From Pseudomonadota bacterium (GTDB lineage: Bacteria; Bdellovibrionota_B; Oligoflexia; Silvanigrellales; Silvanigrellaceae): 64,000 nt of DNA. Below are positions 7,668-18,800 of this stretch, piece after piece. Position 1 is the stretch's first letter, and every line of letters starts with the position of its first letter. Location of the stretch: assembly GCA_009926615.1 (NCBI GenBank), contig RFOM01000004.1, positions 1 to 64,000 of the forward strand, written 5' to 3'. A model generated the notes under the pieces. It saw only the letters and a program-made list of their open reading frames with translations, had not been told where the DNA came from and searched no databases. The translations under genes and the position numbers were made by a program.

Positions 7668-9029
7668 TTATGTGACAGGCGCAGCCGGCTGGTCCAGAGG
7701 ATTTTGCGGCACCTGATTTTCACCCGCCGAAGTCTCGGACGCATTAATACTTGCCACAACGCGTCGGACCCGTCTGCGGCTGACTTCAAGAACTTCGACA
7801 ACGACGCGGCCAATCGTCAGTCGGTCGCCGATCCTTGGAATTTGACCGATGTGATGCAGGATAAATCCGCCCAACGTATCGAATTCGGCAGACTGCTCGT
7901 CTTCAATAATTTCGCCCCTGCGCAAATCAAAGAAATCACAGAAATCGTCGATGTGAATTTTGCATTCTATCAAATACTGGTTGGGTAACTGGGTGGGCCG
8001 GATGGCATCTTCCTCATTGTCGAACTCGTCACGAATCTCGCCGACGATTTCTTCAAGGATATCTTCCATCGTCACAACACCGCTTGTTCCGCCGTATTCA
8101 TCAAGAACAATCGCCATGTGTTGCCGGCTCTTGCGCATCTCCTGAAAAAGCTGATCAACAGGCTTGCTCTCCGGCACAAAGATAGCGTCGCGCTTGATGT
8201 CTGCAATCGGTGCTTCCCAGTAGGATTCGTCACGCGCATGTTTTTTGACGAAAAACAAAATATCTTTGAGATGAAGAATACCGATGATGTTATCGACACG
8301 ACCGTCAAATACCGGAATACGGGAAAGTCCCCGTTCCCGAAATATTTCGGCCGCATCGTGAACTGTTGATGTCATAGGCAGGGCTGTCATGTCAGTCCGG
8401 TGGACCATGACCTCACGGACAACAGTGTCACCCAGTTCAAAAATACCGCTGAGCATTTCGTGTTTCTGCTCGGCAAGCACTCCTTCCTCTTCGCCCACGT
8501 CAATCAAAAATTCCAGTTCTTCCTCGGTGATCTGCGGAGCCGTCTTGATGTTCCGCTTTCGCACGGAATGTGAAACCAAATCCGAAATACTTGAGAGCAG
8601 CCATGTAAACGGCAACAGGACGAGATAAAAAACCCTGAAGATATGAATCATCGGCAAAGCGATCTGGGTCGCATAAGTCTTGGCGAGTGTCTTGGGAATA
8701 ATTTCACTGAAAAGAACAATCGTAACGGTCATAACTGCCGTGACAACTTCAACGGAAGTCTGGCCGAGGGTCTTCGACAGAAGGTTGTCGGCGTAAATAG
8801 ATGCGAAAATATTTACAAGATTATTGCCAATCAAAACGGCTGCAAGAACGCGGTGGGGCGAGTTGAGCCAAAGGTCCAAAGCTTTGCCCGCCCTGCCGTG
8901 ATTTTCACGCAGATGCTTGGCTTTCAAAGAGGACAAACTCGTCAGGGCTGTCTCAGTTGCCGAGAAAAATGCACTCAATGCCAAACAAACAAAGATGACA
9001 AATATTCCCCACAACAAACCTTCACTCAT
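7668..9029 (-). CDS. CNNM/CorC-family transporter-associated membrane protein (hemolysin C-like)
   Basis: A 453-residue protein with the DUF21 (CNNM) membrane domain (about residues 1-190, four hydrophobic segments and the family SATETAL motif near residue 24), a CBS-domain pair (about residues 205-330) and a C-terminal CorC_HlyC domain (about 345-430). Members bind nucleotides through the CBS pair and are linked to Mg2+ or Co2+ efflux; older annotation calls them hemolysins. The gene starts inside the ybeY stop (ATGA overlap at 9026-9029). This ybeY-corC order is common and hints at coupling. The last about 25 residues are low complexity. Confidence 0.9.
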   Translation of the reverse strand: MSEGLLWGIFVIFVCLALSAFFSATETALTSLSSLKAKHLRENHGRAGKALDLWLNSPHRVLAAVLIGNNLVNIFASIYADNLLSKTLGQTSVEVVTAVMTVTIVLFSEIIPKTLAKTYATQIALPMIHIFRVFYLVLLPFTWLLSSISDLVSHSVRKRNIKTAPQITEEELEFLIDVGEEEGVLAEQKHEMLSGIFELGDTVVREVMVHRTDMTALPMTSTVHDAAEIFRERGLSRIPVFDGRVDNIIGILHLKDILFFVKKHARDESYWEAPIADIKRDAIFVPESKPVDQLFQEMRKSRQHMAIVLDEYGGTSGVVTMEDILEEIVGEIRDEFDNEEDAIRPTQLPNQYLIECKIHIDDFCDFFDLRRGEIIEDEQSAEFDTLGGFILHHIGQIPRIGDRLTIGRVVVEVLEVSRRRVRRVVASINASETSAGENQVPQNPLDQPAAPVT

Positions 9030-9616
9030 CGTCTGCTCTCCGCGCGCGCTGCCTTGGAAGAGCGTTCCTGAGCACGGCAGAAATCTGCCGCGCCGAATTC
9101 CATCCGCAGCTCGCGGCGAATGGATTTTTCCAGATCAGTCATGACTTTGTGCGCCGCAGGAGAGCGTTCGTGATCAAGTCCCAGCAGATGCACAAGTCCA
9201 TGAACAACCATCCGTTCGATTTCTTCCGAAAGTGTGCAGCGATGGCGCCGAGCCTGTTCGGCACAGATGTCGGCACAAACGGCAACATCACCCATATTAA
9301 AATGCTGGGCCGCACCTTTGGACGTCCCGTTCTCAACCGTCAGGTTGGATTCGTGAGGCAAAAAACTTAAAACATCGGTTGACTCGGTTTTTCCGCGGAA
9401 CTGCCAATTGAGAGCAGCCATGTCACTCGGATTCAGAAATTGAATGTTGACGGCTGATTCGCGACCGCAAAGAAGCTGCATCACGTAAACAATCCGTTCA
9501 CGCAGAGCGGCTTTGTCCCAGCTCACAGGCAAACTTTTTGCAGCCTTCGTTGACGGCAGGAGCGTGCGCGGCAACGCCGAAAGGTTCACTGTATGTGCGG
9601 TTTTTTTAGCGGGCAT
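9026..9616 (-). CDS. ybeY: Endoribonuclease / rRNA maturation factor YbeY
   Basis: A 196-residue single-domain metalloprotein of the YbeY (UPF0054) family. The zinc site H-x3-H-x5-H is present as HGLVHLLGLDH (His139, His143, His149), together with the family segments NxQFRGKTESTDVLSF and MGDVAVC. YbeY acts in 16S rRNA 3'-end maturation and ribosome quality control. The start is ambiguous: I take ATG at 9616, overlapping the end of the bamB-like gene by 11 bases; another start at 9658 would add 14 residues. About 30 N-terminal and 35 C-terminal residues exceed the compact family core. Its stop overlaps the next ATG. Confidence 0.9.
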   Translation of the reverse strand: MPAKKTAHTVNLSALPRTLLPSTKAAKSLPVSWDKAALRERIVYVMQLLCGRESAVNIQFLNPSDMAALNWQFRGKTESTDVLSFLPHESNLTVENGTSKGAAQHFNMGDVAVCADICAEQARRHRCTLSEEIERMVVHGLVHLLGLDHERSPAAHKVMTDLEKSIRRELRMEFGAADFCRAQERSSKAARAESRR

Positions 9617-11027
9617 TCGACCGTGACCCTGCAGCAGCTTCCCACGCCCAGCACACATAGCCGGGGGTCCGGTAGCTCAAACACACTTCAGCCGTTTCAC
9701 TGCGTCCCTGAAAGAAATCACCCGTGGCAGCTCCAACAGTTGACGGGGCTGCCACCTCTTCCAGTTCGCCGCCGGACATCCGCACTGCAAAAACAACTCC
9801 GTTTGCCGCGGCCGCGAGGGCGACATCCTGCTTTTTGAGCAGGGTCAGAGAAATCAGCGGACTGAGCACGGGCAAGGGGCGCTTCCAAAGCAAAACTCCC
9901 GTGCGCGCATCAACTTTGTGAATCGCCCCGTCCGAACCGGCAATGTACACCGACCCGTCATCGAACTTCGGCTGAACGACCGATCCGGTTGCGTAAGTCC
10001 ACTCAACCGCCCGCGTCTGCGGGTTTAACCGCTGCGTAATACTTTCGGCATTTGAAACCACCACTGCGTCAGTCAAGACCAAAGCGGGCGCAGAGACTGC
10101 AGTAAAGCGGTCGCCCGCTGCACCGGACAGCGAATGACGCCAAAGCGACTGACCGTTTTTGGGATCCAAAAGAAGCATGCTTCCGTCGTTGGTTCCAACC
10201 CAAAGGCCGCGCTCGCTGTAGACGAGCGACGTTGAAAGCAATCGCAATTGAACTTCAGGAGCCAGCCGGACTCCCCAGACAAGCTTTCCCGTCTGAAGAT
10301 CATAAGCGTTCAGAGACTGGTTGGCGGTCAAAACAAAAACTTTTCCACCGCCAAACTGAGGTGTCCCGACAAATTCGGCATTGGCTGTTGCATACCAAGT
10401 CCATCCTCCGCGAAATCCTGCTTTGAATGCCTGACTCGCAGGATCGGAAACAGAAGAACCTGAGCCGGACTGATTGCGCACAAGGAATTTCATCAGTGCG
10501 CGCGAGTCAGGGCCGTGAAACAGGGTCGTATCGAGTCCGAAATTCGGAGTCATAAAAACTCCGCCTGCGTCGTAGCGCATAAAAAATCCGCGCGAGGTTC
10601 CTACGTACCATGCCCCTTCATGAAATTGGGGAGTCGTGGTCAACTGGCCCGGAACAGGAACATCGGCGAGCAGTTCGCCGGTTCCCAAATTGTAGCAACC
10701 TAACGTGTTGAGATCGGCGGACTGGCCGCACACAGGCAAAATCATTGCTGCCGGTTCCTCGTCGGGGCGGCTGTACCGGCGACGCAACGGCTGAAGGGCA
10801 GCTCCGCCTTTTATTGACGGCAATACTGCGAATGATGCAGACGCGCGCTCGGTCAGCGGAGAACCGCGTTCGAGCCGAGGTTTATCAGCCAGTTTTGTAG
10901 GAAAGAAAGCAGTTGTTTCGCGCAAATTTTTGGCCTGCGCAGACATGCAGGGAAATGCGATGACCAAAAGTGCAAGAAATTTTCCGGCAAAAAGAATTCT
11001 TCCCGACCGATTTGAAACACAAGTCAT
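9606..11027 (-). CDS. BamB-like PQQ beta-propeller protein
   Basis: A 473-residue exported protein. A signal peptide (about residues 1-32) ends in SAQA-K with no lipobox cysteine, unlike E. coli BamB. The rest is a beta-propeller with PQQ/YVTN-type blades, recognisable from repeats such as NAYDLQTGKLVWGVR, LLLDPKNGQSLWRHS, NPQTRAVEWTYA and HKVDARTGVLLWKR. It starts directly after the stop of the yfgM-like gene, and yfgM-bamB is the conserved E. coli order, so a role in outer-membrane protein assembly (BAM complex) is a reasonable inference. Other PQQ-propeller proteins cannot be excluded. Confidence 0.78.
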   Translation of the reverse strand: MTCVSNRSGRILFAGKFLALLVIAFPCMSAQAKNLRETTAFFPTKLADKPRLERGSPLTERASASFAVLPSIKGGAALQPLRRRYSRPDEEPAAMILPVCGQSADLNTLGCYNLGTGELLADVPVPGQLTTTPQFHEGAWYVGTSRGFFMRYDAGGVFMTPNFGLDTTLFHGPDSRALMKFLVRNQSGSGSSVSDPASQAFKAGFRGGWTWYATANAEFVGTPQFGGGKVFVLTANQSLNAYDLQTGKLVWGVRLAPEVQLRLLSTSLVYSERGLWVGTNDGSMLLLDPKNGQSLWRHSLSGAAGDRFTAVSAPALVLTDAVVVSNAESITQRLNPQTRAVEWTYATGSVVQPKFDDGSVYIAGSDGAIHKVDARTGVLLWKRPLPVLSPLISLTLLKKQDVALAAAANGVVFAVRMSGGELEEVAAPSTVGAATGDFFQGRSETAEVCLSYRTPGYVCWAWEAAAGSRSNAR

Positions 11028-11028
11028 C

Positions 11029-11817
11029 TTACAATCCCCAGAATCCGAGCCAGAGTGATGCCTCGCTGGCTACGGAACGTGCATTTCCTTCGGCCGCCGT
11101 GGACTTGTTGGCTGCAAGTTCGCGAAGAATCTTGCCGGCCTGTTCCTTGTCACCCTTCTTGTACAGCAGTTGTGCCTGCATCAGCCTGACTTCGGAAAGA
11201 AGCGGATTGTCGGAGAGTTTTTCGAGAAAACTCAACTGTTCCAGCGCGGGTTCGATTTTTCCCTGCTCAGCAAGCAGGCCTGCAATCGTTTTACGGACTC
11301 TGACCTGAAAGACGACGTGTCTGAGCGTTTTGATCAGCAGCGGTTCAAGCAGTGCCTGTGCTTCTGCATATTTTTGCTGTTCGATGAATGTGTTTGCGGC
11401 TCTCAGCGCAGCATTCCAGCCCAGCGCAGAATTCGGATGGGCCTTGGCAAAGTCCTCAAACTTTTTTGCGCTGCCCGAATGGTCAGGACGCGCATCAGGG
11501 GTATTCAGTTTGGGATCTGCTTTGACCTTTTCCTCAAATACTTTGATCTCATCTTTATGAACCGTTTCAATATCGATGTATGACTGGGTGACGACCCGTT
11601 CTGCGCGGCTTTTTGACCAAGAATAAGTCAACAATCCGGCACCGGCACCGACAACCAGAACGACAGTGCCGACGACTGTCCATTTGCGACGGTGTGCAGC
11701 GCGTATCGCCCGCTCCGAAGTTTCTTCAAAAATCGGCCGTTTTCCGCCCGAGGCTGCGACCCTGCCCTGCTGAAGTGTGTCTGACGAAAAAAATTGAGCG
11801 CGATCTCGTGTAAACAC
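11029..11817 (-). CDS. YfgM-like membrane-anchored TPR protein
   Basis: 262 residues from a GTG at 11817, which has a GAGAGGA Shine-Dalgarno sequence 7 bases upstream. An in-frame ATG at 11838 lacks one, and a longer start at 11982 looks unlikely. One transmembrane helix lies at about residues 45-67 (VVGTVVLVVGAGAGLLTY), followed by a periplasmic helical region with TPR-like repeats (ALGWNAALRAANTFIEQQKYAEAQALLEPLL and QAQLLYKKGDKEQAGKILREL). This is the YfgM/TPR_21 layout. YfgM associates with SecYEG and periplasmic chaperones. The bamB-like gene starts one base after its TAA, indicating translational coupling. Assignment is by architecture and neighbour, not by close sequence match. Confidence 0.78.
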   Translation of the reverse strand: MFTRDRAQFFSSDTLQQGRVAASGGKRPIFEETSERAIRAAHRRKWTVVGTVVLVVGAGAGLLTYSWSKSRAERVVTQSYIDIETVHKDEIKVFEEKVKADPKLNTPDARPDHSGSAKKFEDFAKAHPNSALGWNAALRAANTFIEQQKYAEAQALLEPLLIKTLRHVVFQVRVRKTIAGLLAEQGKIEPALEQLSFLEKLSDNPLLSEVRLMQAQLLYKKGDKEQAGKILRELAANKSTAAEGNARSVASEASLWLGFWGL

Positions 11818-12162
11818 GTCGTGGTCCTCTCGTTTCATGAACGTCTGCAAGCCTAAAAAGCCAAGCCCTTTGTTAGCACATTTGCCGAAGTTTGTAATGT
11901 TTTCAGCACAGAACGCAAAATCTGCCTCAAAGGTCGACGATTTGACACTGCCTCTTTGAAACTCTGAGAGACAAGTAAACAATGGATCCTGTGCCTCAAT
12001 GGAAGAGGCGCAAGCAGGGGTGCGCCTGCTTGACTAATATCACTGCGGTGATATGCAGGCGCGGCTGCGGAAATCTCGCTTGAACACGACTCGGCGTATC
12101 ACTCGCCGCGGAGTTCCCATAAGGCGGTTTCCCCGTGTCGCTGGCCATGGAGGGTCTGCAAG
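11818..12162. other. 345-base divergent intergenic region, yfgM-like / csrA
   Basis: I see no coding frame with a plausible start here. It must hold the promoters of both flanking genes. Visible elements are the bulged inverted repeat at 12023-12061 and the csrA leader with three GGA triplets (12069, 12110, 12149). A TTGAAA at about 11955 could be a -35 element, but no convincing -10 follows it. Confidence 0.5.
12023..12061. promoter_or_regulatory. Bulged inverted repeat upstream of csrA
   Basis: Outer arms CGCCTGC (12023-12029) and GCAGGCG (12055-12061) and inner arms ATATCAC (12037-12043) and GTGATAT (12048-12054) pair around a TGCG loop, with a 7-base bulge TTGACTA on the left side only. 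It may be an RNA hairpin or an operator; no T-run follows. Confidence 0.4.
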
Positions 12163-12603
12163 ATGCTCGTCCTAACTAGAAAAGTCGGAGATGTTATCGC
12201 CATCGGTGACAACATCAAAATCGTCGTGATGGCAATCAAAGGCAAACAGGTCAGGCTTGGAGTCCAAGCCGACAAAAACACCGTGGTTCACCGCGAAGAA
12301 ATCTATCAAAAGATTCAACAGGAAATTAAGGCTGCCATGCAGTCCGACATGGGCTCAACTCAAGCTGCGGGCGAACTGCTGCGTCACGCGCAGTCCGGCG
12401 GAGCAGCTGAAGGAAAGCCTGCCGACGAAAAGGCATCCGGCCAAGGGCGCAAAACCGGTGCAGGCAACCTCAGTTCAAGCGGCGCGACCGGACCTCAGGT
12501 TTTCAAACGTGTCGAAATCCGGCGTGCCAACCCGCCGCCTAAGGACGATGACGATTTTGACGGACAGGATTCCGATTCGGCGCCTTCACCCAAAAAGCCC
12601 TGA
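12163..12603 (+). CDS. csrA: Carbon storage regulator CsrA with long C-terminal extension
   Basis: A 146-residue protein whose first about 60 residues are a canonical CsrA/RsmA RNA-binding domain: [10 protein letters not shown] start with Arg6, the GKQVRLGV strand and VHREEIY with Arg44, the residues that contact GGA motifs. Typical family length is 60-75 residues. Here about 80 more follow: a Gly/Ala/Lys-rich low-complexity segment, then [10 protein letters not shown] and an acidic-basic tail. CsrA is a dimeric post-transcriptional repressor controlling metabolism, motility and biofilm. The RBS is GGAGGG, itself a CsrA-type GGA site, and two more GGA triplets lie in the leader, so autoregulation is plausible. 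A small ORF follows 60 bases later. Confidence 0.95.
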   Translation: MLVLTRKVGDVIAIGDNIKIVVMAIKGKQVRLGVQADKNTVVHREEIYQKIQQEIKAAMQSDMGSTQAAGELLRHAQSGGAAEGKPADEKASGQGRKTGAGNLSSSGATGPQVFKRVEIRRANPPPKDDDDFDGQDSDSAPSPKKP

Positions 12604-12663
12604 AGATTCCTCTCAAGCCCCGTGCGCAAAGTTCCGAATCTTCCTTTAGAACGGGAGGATTCG

Positions 12664-12858
12664 ATGTTCAGCGCCCGACTGCCGACAGCCCATTATAAAA
12701 AAGTTAAGGCAGCATACGCCGGTTATTTGCAGACTTATAAGCAAATTAACAATGGCTCGCTGAACGGCGCCTTGGATTTCTTTCAGTTTTATCACTACAT
12801 CACCGTTGTCTGCCGCTACTCCGATCCCCGCTCATGCAGACCGATGGGTTACCGCTGA
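12664..12858 (+). CDS. Small hypothetical protein (64 aa)
   Basis: An ORF of 64 residues starting at an ATG with a strong GGGAGG 5 bases upstream, 60 bases after csrA on the same strand. An in-frame upstream start (12622) has no such site. The product is basic and rich in aromatic residues (YKKVKAAYAGYLQTYKQ, then FFQFYHYITVVCRY). It has no signal peptide or clear membrane helix. I recognise no family. The strong RBS supports translation, but the shortness leaves doubt. Confidence 0.5.
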   Translation: MFSARLPTAHYKKVKAAYAGYLQTYKQINNGSLNGALDFFQFYHYITVVCRYSDPRSCRPMGYR

Positions 12859-12894
12859 GTCATTTAAAATATTTTTTTTGAAAACGGCCGGTCG

Positions 12895-15800
12895 TCAGGG
12901 AAGGGCAGCCTCGCTGCCCGTGAGTGCATTTAACCGGATTGCAAACGGCGCAGACCGCTGTGCGTAACCGGTGAATAAGCCGCCGCCGAAAAGCAGCGGA
13001 AACACGTTGCCACCGGCATCGGTGAAGGTTCTAAAATGCAACGCATTGACGGCCGTAGAAGACGGCAGCGACAGAGCACGGGTGCCTGCCGATTGGAAGG
13101 CTGTATTAAGCGCGTATGTGGCCAGATTCACGGCGGCCAGCGGACCTGTCGGCACTGAATTCACGCTCGAAAATCCGCCGCCGGCAAAAAGGTAGGTGTT
13201 TGCACCTGAGGTTCCCGTCACCAGCGAACGCACAGTGCCGTTCAGGGTGTACGCACCGCCGCCCGCCAACGCACCCGTTTGTGCATTTAGCCGGACAAGC
13301 CGCTGTGCCGAAGCATTGCCCGCATAACTGGTAAATTGCCCGCCGGCAAAAAGGTCGCCTCCGTTGAGCGCAAGCGCATGAAGCTCACCGCTTGCACCGA
13401 CGGATGGATCGAACACAGGATCAATCACACCCTCCGAATCCAACTTAATCAGCCGTATGGCCTGATTTCCTTTGTACTGCTCAAACTCGCCGGCTGCATA
13501 CACAGAATGAGGAGTACCTGATGTCACAACCAACGCATTCACGGACGGTGTGCCGGCATCGACAAAGGTAAATCCGGCACCGAAATTGAATCCGGAATCC
13601 AACACACCTGCGTGAGTTAACCGCACGAGGGCAGGTGCAGACTGCCCCGCATACAAAGAAAAGCGGCCGCCGGCGTAAATGGATGAATCATCGGAAGTTC
13701 CTTTCATCACCCGAACGGTGTCGTTGAATCCGGCGCCTGCACTTGTACTGAATGCAGAGACGGGTGAACCTGCTGTGTTTGTATTGGACGGATCTGTCGG
13801 AACATGAAGTTTGACGATGCGGCCTGCAGCGGTTCCTCCGACTAGGGTGAAGCTGCCGCCGGCGTACAGAGCTTCCTGACCAGCGGAGTGATAGAGGGTC
13901 TCGACGTCACCGTTAAATCCTCCGGTTCCGAATCCTGCAGTGAAAGTTGAATCAAAAACTCCCGACTGCGAAAATTTCGCAAGACGGGACGAGGCTTTTC
14001 CTTCAAACGCCGAGAACTCGCCGCCGACCAGAACTTTTTTACCGGCATCAAACGAGGCCAAGGCCAACACTGTTCCGTTAAAGCCAAGATCGTTATTGAA
14101 CGGCGTTGTTACCGCGCCGTCCAAGGTCGTTACAAGCGCAAGCCGCTGATGAGTCTGCCCGCCTGCCGAGGCAAATTGTCCGCCAACAACCAGCCTTGAT
14201 CCGCCTTCCATCAGCAAGAGGGATTTAACGGGGCCGTTCAGCGCGGGTGACGCAAATGGCGATGCCGAAGCCGAATCGACAAGAGAACCGTCGTCCAGTT
14301 TAATTTTGGCCAGATAACTCGCAGACGCTCCCCGATACGCAGTAAATACACCGCCGGCGAACAGCACAGTTCCGTCGTTGACCAGCGCGTCAACCCTGTC
14401 ATTAAAACCACCCGTAACAGTGTGGAACGGGCCATCCAAATTGCCGGTGTTATCCAACTTTGCAATCCGCTGAATTGCAGTTGAACGGTATGACGTGAAA
14501 ACTCCGGCTGCGACGACTGTCGAATCGACGACACTCAGCGAGGTAATCTCGCCGTTGAAAATTCCGCCGCTAAAACCCGATGCGACGCCCGCATTCTGAT
14601 CGACCCGAACCAGATTTTTGATTGCACTATTGCCGCTGTATGAGGAAAAGTTCCCGCCAATCCAAACCGTCTGTCCGCTCGCAAGAGCTGCGGAAGCGGG
14701 GGTCAGCTGAATGCTGTTGACGATCGCATTTTCCGGCAACCCGCTCGCAAAACCGGTCTGGTGAACACCGTCAGCATCGAACTTGATCACACCCTTGGCT
14801 GCAGCGCCGTTGAAGGTCGTAAACTTGCCTCCAACAAACACATAGCGGTCAGCCGATACCGAGATTGCATGCACGGGCCCGTTGAATCCGCCCGAACCCG
14901 TCTCGTGCCACGTTACCCGCTCACCTGAACATCTCAGGCGGGCAAGGTAATTGACCTGCTCCGAGCGGTATTCCGTAAAATCACCTCCAACCCAGAATGA
15001 ACCGTCACCGGCATCCGCGATCACACGAACGACACCGTTGAATCCCTCTGTGAGGTTGCATGACGCCGAACGGTTGCCGGCGTAATCCCAAACCGGAGTC
15101 ATCGAGGTACCGATGTTGGTTCTAAGGTTCAAGGCGGTGATCGCAAGCGCAGGAACAGGGTCTACCGCCGTAAACGATCCGCCCAAATAAACATTGCCTG
15201 CGGGGTCTCCGGCAATCGCTTTGACTGCGCCGTTGGTCGAGAATTTGCGCGGCACAAGTTCAATGGTTCTTGAGAGGACGAACGTCTGTGAGTCGTATTT
15301 GTTTTTGAGCGGCAGAACAGGGCTGCCCTGAAGTCCTGCCGTCACCGTCATGCTGCACGGAGACGAAGGAAAGGAATTCAGTGAAAGCAATCCGGCCGAC
15401 AGTGTCAAACCGGCGCAGGTGGAGGATGCAACGGAGACTGTCGGCATGACCCCCGTTCCGGATTGGTCGCTGAACTCAACTGCGCAGGGAATATTGCTCA
15501 ACGGCTCACCTTCAGGCAAAGAAATCCTTGACGGACAATTCAGTTCGGGCGGCCTCCAAAAGGCAAGCTTGACCGTGGAGGTTGACGTTGAAACTTTCAT
15601 ACCGACAGAGGTGGCCCAACGGGCAGAAATGATCACATTGTCCACTTGTCCGGTTTTGTTTGTGTGCGGTGTGACCTTCAAAGTGCAGTCTTTGTAACCG
15701 GTACCGGATGCTTTATCGACTGACGTCCATGACTGAATCAAACCGGAATTTGCACCGCTGAGAAAAACACCTGCAGTGTTGAGATCGGAAGAGGGTGTGC

Positions 15801-18800
15801 ACGCAACCGCCGAAGAGGAAGAAATTCTGAAATCGACCGACAACGGAACGCCGGTATTCGTCTGTGCATCAAAATACGAATCTGCCGACGGTGTGCTCAG
15901 CACGCTCAGTTGCGGATTTTGAATGATAAAAAGCGTAATCTCTTTGAACTGATTGTTGTCCGCATCCGTGGCATTAATACCATAGCCGTCGCTCGCTTTG
16001 ACACGCACGACAAATTTCTCGCGCGAGGCGGGCACAAATGCGGGCAAGGTCCCCGCACCGACCCGCAATTCAGCTTCCCGTCCGTTTGTTCCTGATTTTG
16101 AAGTCAGCGTGAAAAAAGCCGGGCCGTCGGGCTTTATACCCATAAATCCCCAGTCCAAAACATCCGAAACATCCGCGTCAACAGTCGCAAAAGTACCAAT
16201 CAGGGTGGTGCCGGCTTCCTGCTCCAAAATATATAGTTTTCCGTCTGTCGGAGGATTCACGGGATTGAAGACAATGATTCCCGGATTGTCATTGACATCA
16301 ATGACGGAGACCTGAATATTTTTTTGAACAGTGACTCCGTCTTTGGATGCCGTTACGGCAATGCTCAAATTCGGTTGTGTTTCGTGATCAAACGGGCGCG
16401 TTCGGCGCAGTTCACGCCCTGAAATTTGAATGCCGTCAAATGGCACAGTCAGAGCATATGTCCATGCACTGCAGGCTGAGGCCGTATTTCCGGTTTCTGC
16501 GCAAAGATCGCCAATCTTGACCGGAGCTGCCGATGATGCCGGAGCGTTTTCATCGAACATCGAGTTCGACAAGGTCATTCGCGAAACTCCAACCACAACA
16601 GACTTCGTGAATGTCGTCACAGTGCCGCCCACGCGGGCATTGGAAACCGAAAGTTCAACCTCAAAAAAGTTATCCTGAAAGGTGACTCCCGCGTAAGTCA
16701 GTTGACGCGTCAGCTTAAGATAAGACGCGCCGCCGCCGGACTCGATTTCGAATGGATGCACCGCCGAATTGTAGGCCTGCATGGCGCCGCCGTTGACTGA
16801 AACTCCGGTCACCGAAAATGTGAATGACTGCGCTCCGCCCGCTTCGGAATCGACATCAACAGGTGTGAGCTGGATTTTGGACAGCGGATCGGTTTCGGGA
16901 ACAAGCTCCTGCAGGACATTCTTTGAAACCAAAATATCGGTCGGAACATCGTTTACATCATTCAAATAAATTTTGAAATTTTTTGTCGTTGAATATGCCT
17001 GAGTCGTCTGTTCGACTGCGGTCACATTGACGGAAAAATAGGATTTTCCCCGAACCGAATCGAACGGCAGAATCAACTTGAGCGCTTCATAATTGAAGTC
17101 CAACCGTGTTTGAATTTGGTTTCCGCACGCTTTGAAGTATTCACTCAACGGAAAGCAGCCGCCGACCTGTGCTGCAGCACCTCTGAACGTAAAGTTTGTT
17201 GTTCCGCCGTCTTCATCAACAGCCGAAAGTATTCCGACCGGCGTTCCCGAAGGACTTTCTTCATTGATTTCATCTGCGGTGAGCAAAATGTCCGACGGCG
17301 GATCATTGATGTCCTGAACATTCACCTGAAAATCAGAGATCTTGACTCTGGCAGGATCACTGACTGCGGCAAGTTTGTCGGTCAATTTGATTTTCAGATT
17401 GTAGACATGCGGTGTCCGGCTTTCAAAACTCGGTACCTGACTTGCTTTAAAAGAAAGAGCGCCGGTATTTGCATCAATATCGAAGAGTGCAGAGTCCTGA
17501 CTTGCACCCTGCGCAGGAACATTTTCAAACTCAAAGGTGTAATTCAGATTCTGACAGGGCGCACTGGGCGGACAATCTTCATCGACAACATCCAGATTTG
17601 CAACAGCCTTAGGGCCATTTTCAGGTACGCTGACTGCGCTCCAAAAAATTGATGACCCGCTGTACGGGGGATAAATTTTGGACAAATCAAAGGTCTTGGA
17701 CGGATCGAAAATTCCCATCAGCGGGTCGTTTACGTTGACGACATTCATCCGGATCGTTTTAATCAGTTCGCCTGCGACATTGTAGCTTTGATCCGGCCGG
17801 CCCTTGTCGACAGCTCTGAGTGTCACATCATACGTCGATTTTTTCTCGAAATTGAGATCTGAAGCCAGATAAAGAGAAACCGTCTTGCTCGCGGCGACAC
17901 GGTTGTCTTTGATAAAAGGACACGGTGAAGGACCGTCACAGGTGACAAAAAAGTCTGCAAGTTCGTCGGCCGGATCAATGTCCGTCACGGTAATATCCGC
18001 AAGCTTGCATCTGTTCGTGATTGAGGGAGCATCAGCCGGCAAGCTTCCGTTGCTCAAAAGAGCTGATTCGCTTAAATCGCAACTTCTTTCACCGCCGCCG
18101 ACAAAAAGCGGAGGCATGAAGACCTGAATATCCTGCGGCGGAGAGTTCATCACGACGAGCCAGTTGGAATCCTTCGGAGACACAGACCGGAGCCCGTTGG
18201 AAATCTGCGAATGAACTTTGCAAATCAACCGGTCACCGGTCGAAATGTCGCTCAGCGTCATCCGGCCGGTTTGTACTGAGCGCGAGGTGATGTCGATTAA
18301 TTCCGTTCCGCCGGCTTTTTGAAGCCACCACGAAAAAATCGCCTGATGCCCGCTCTCGTGCAACGCGGGCTCGCAGAACAAATCCGAACCCCGTTTGAAG
18401 AGTTCGGTGTTTCCGTGCGACGTTCTTAACGTAACAACGATTGGCGGCTTCGGCCGGTTGACTGTAAAGAGTTTGTCGGCCGTGCAAAAACTCGGGATAA
18501 GCTGCTGGCAGGCCCTGAGCCGGTAGCTGTCGGAATTTCCGAAAGTCGCACGCGGCGTGTAGACCGGCGGATTCTGCAGCAGGTCGATCGTACCGTCCTC
18601 ACCACCCTCCATTAGGACAAACTTCCAGTCCGGAAAACCTGCCGGCATGGCACCTGTCTGCGCATCCAATGTGGGCGGATTATCCGGTATGGTCACCGGC
18701 GCGGGAGGCTCTCTGCCTTGAGCAACTGTGTTTGAAGCCTGCTTGAGAACCTCCGACCAGCTCTTGAGAGACTTGTTGATCACCTCGTTTGAGATATCGA

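Noticed and set aside
7289..7813. Poly-serine ORF antisense to the acidic protein
   Set aside because: It is simply the complement of GAC/GAA codons of the Asp/Glu tract, has no ribosome site, and overlaps two better genes.
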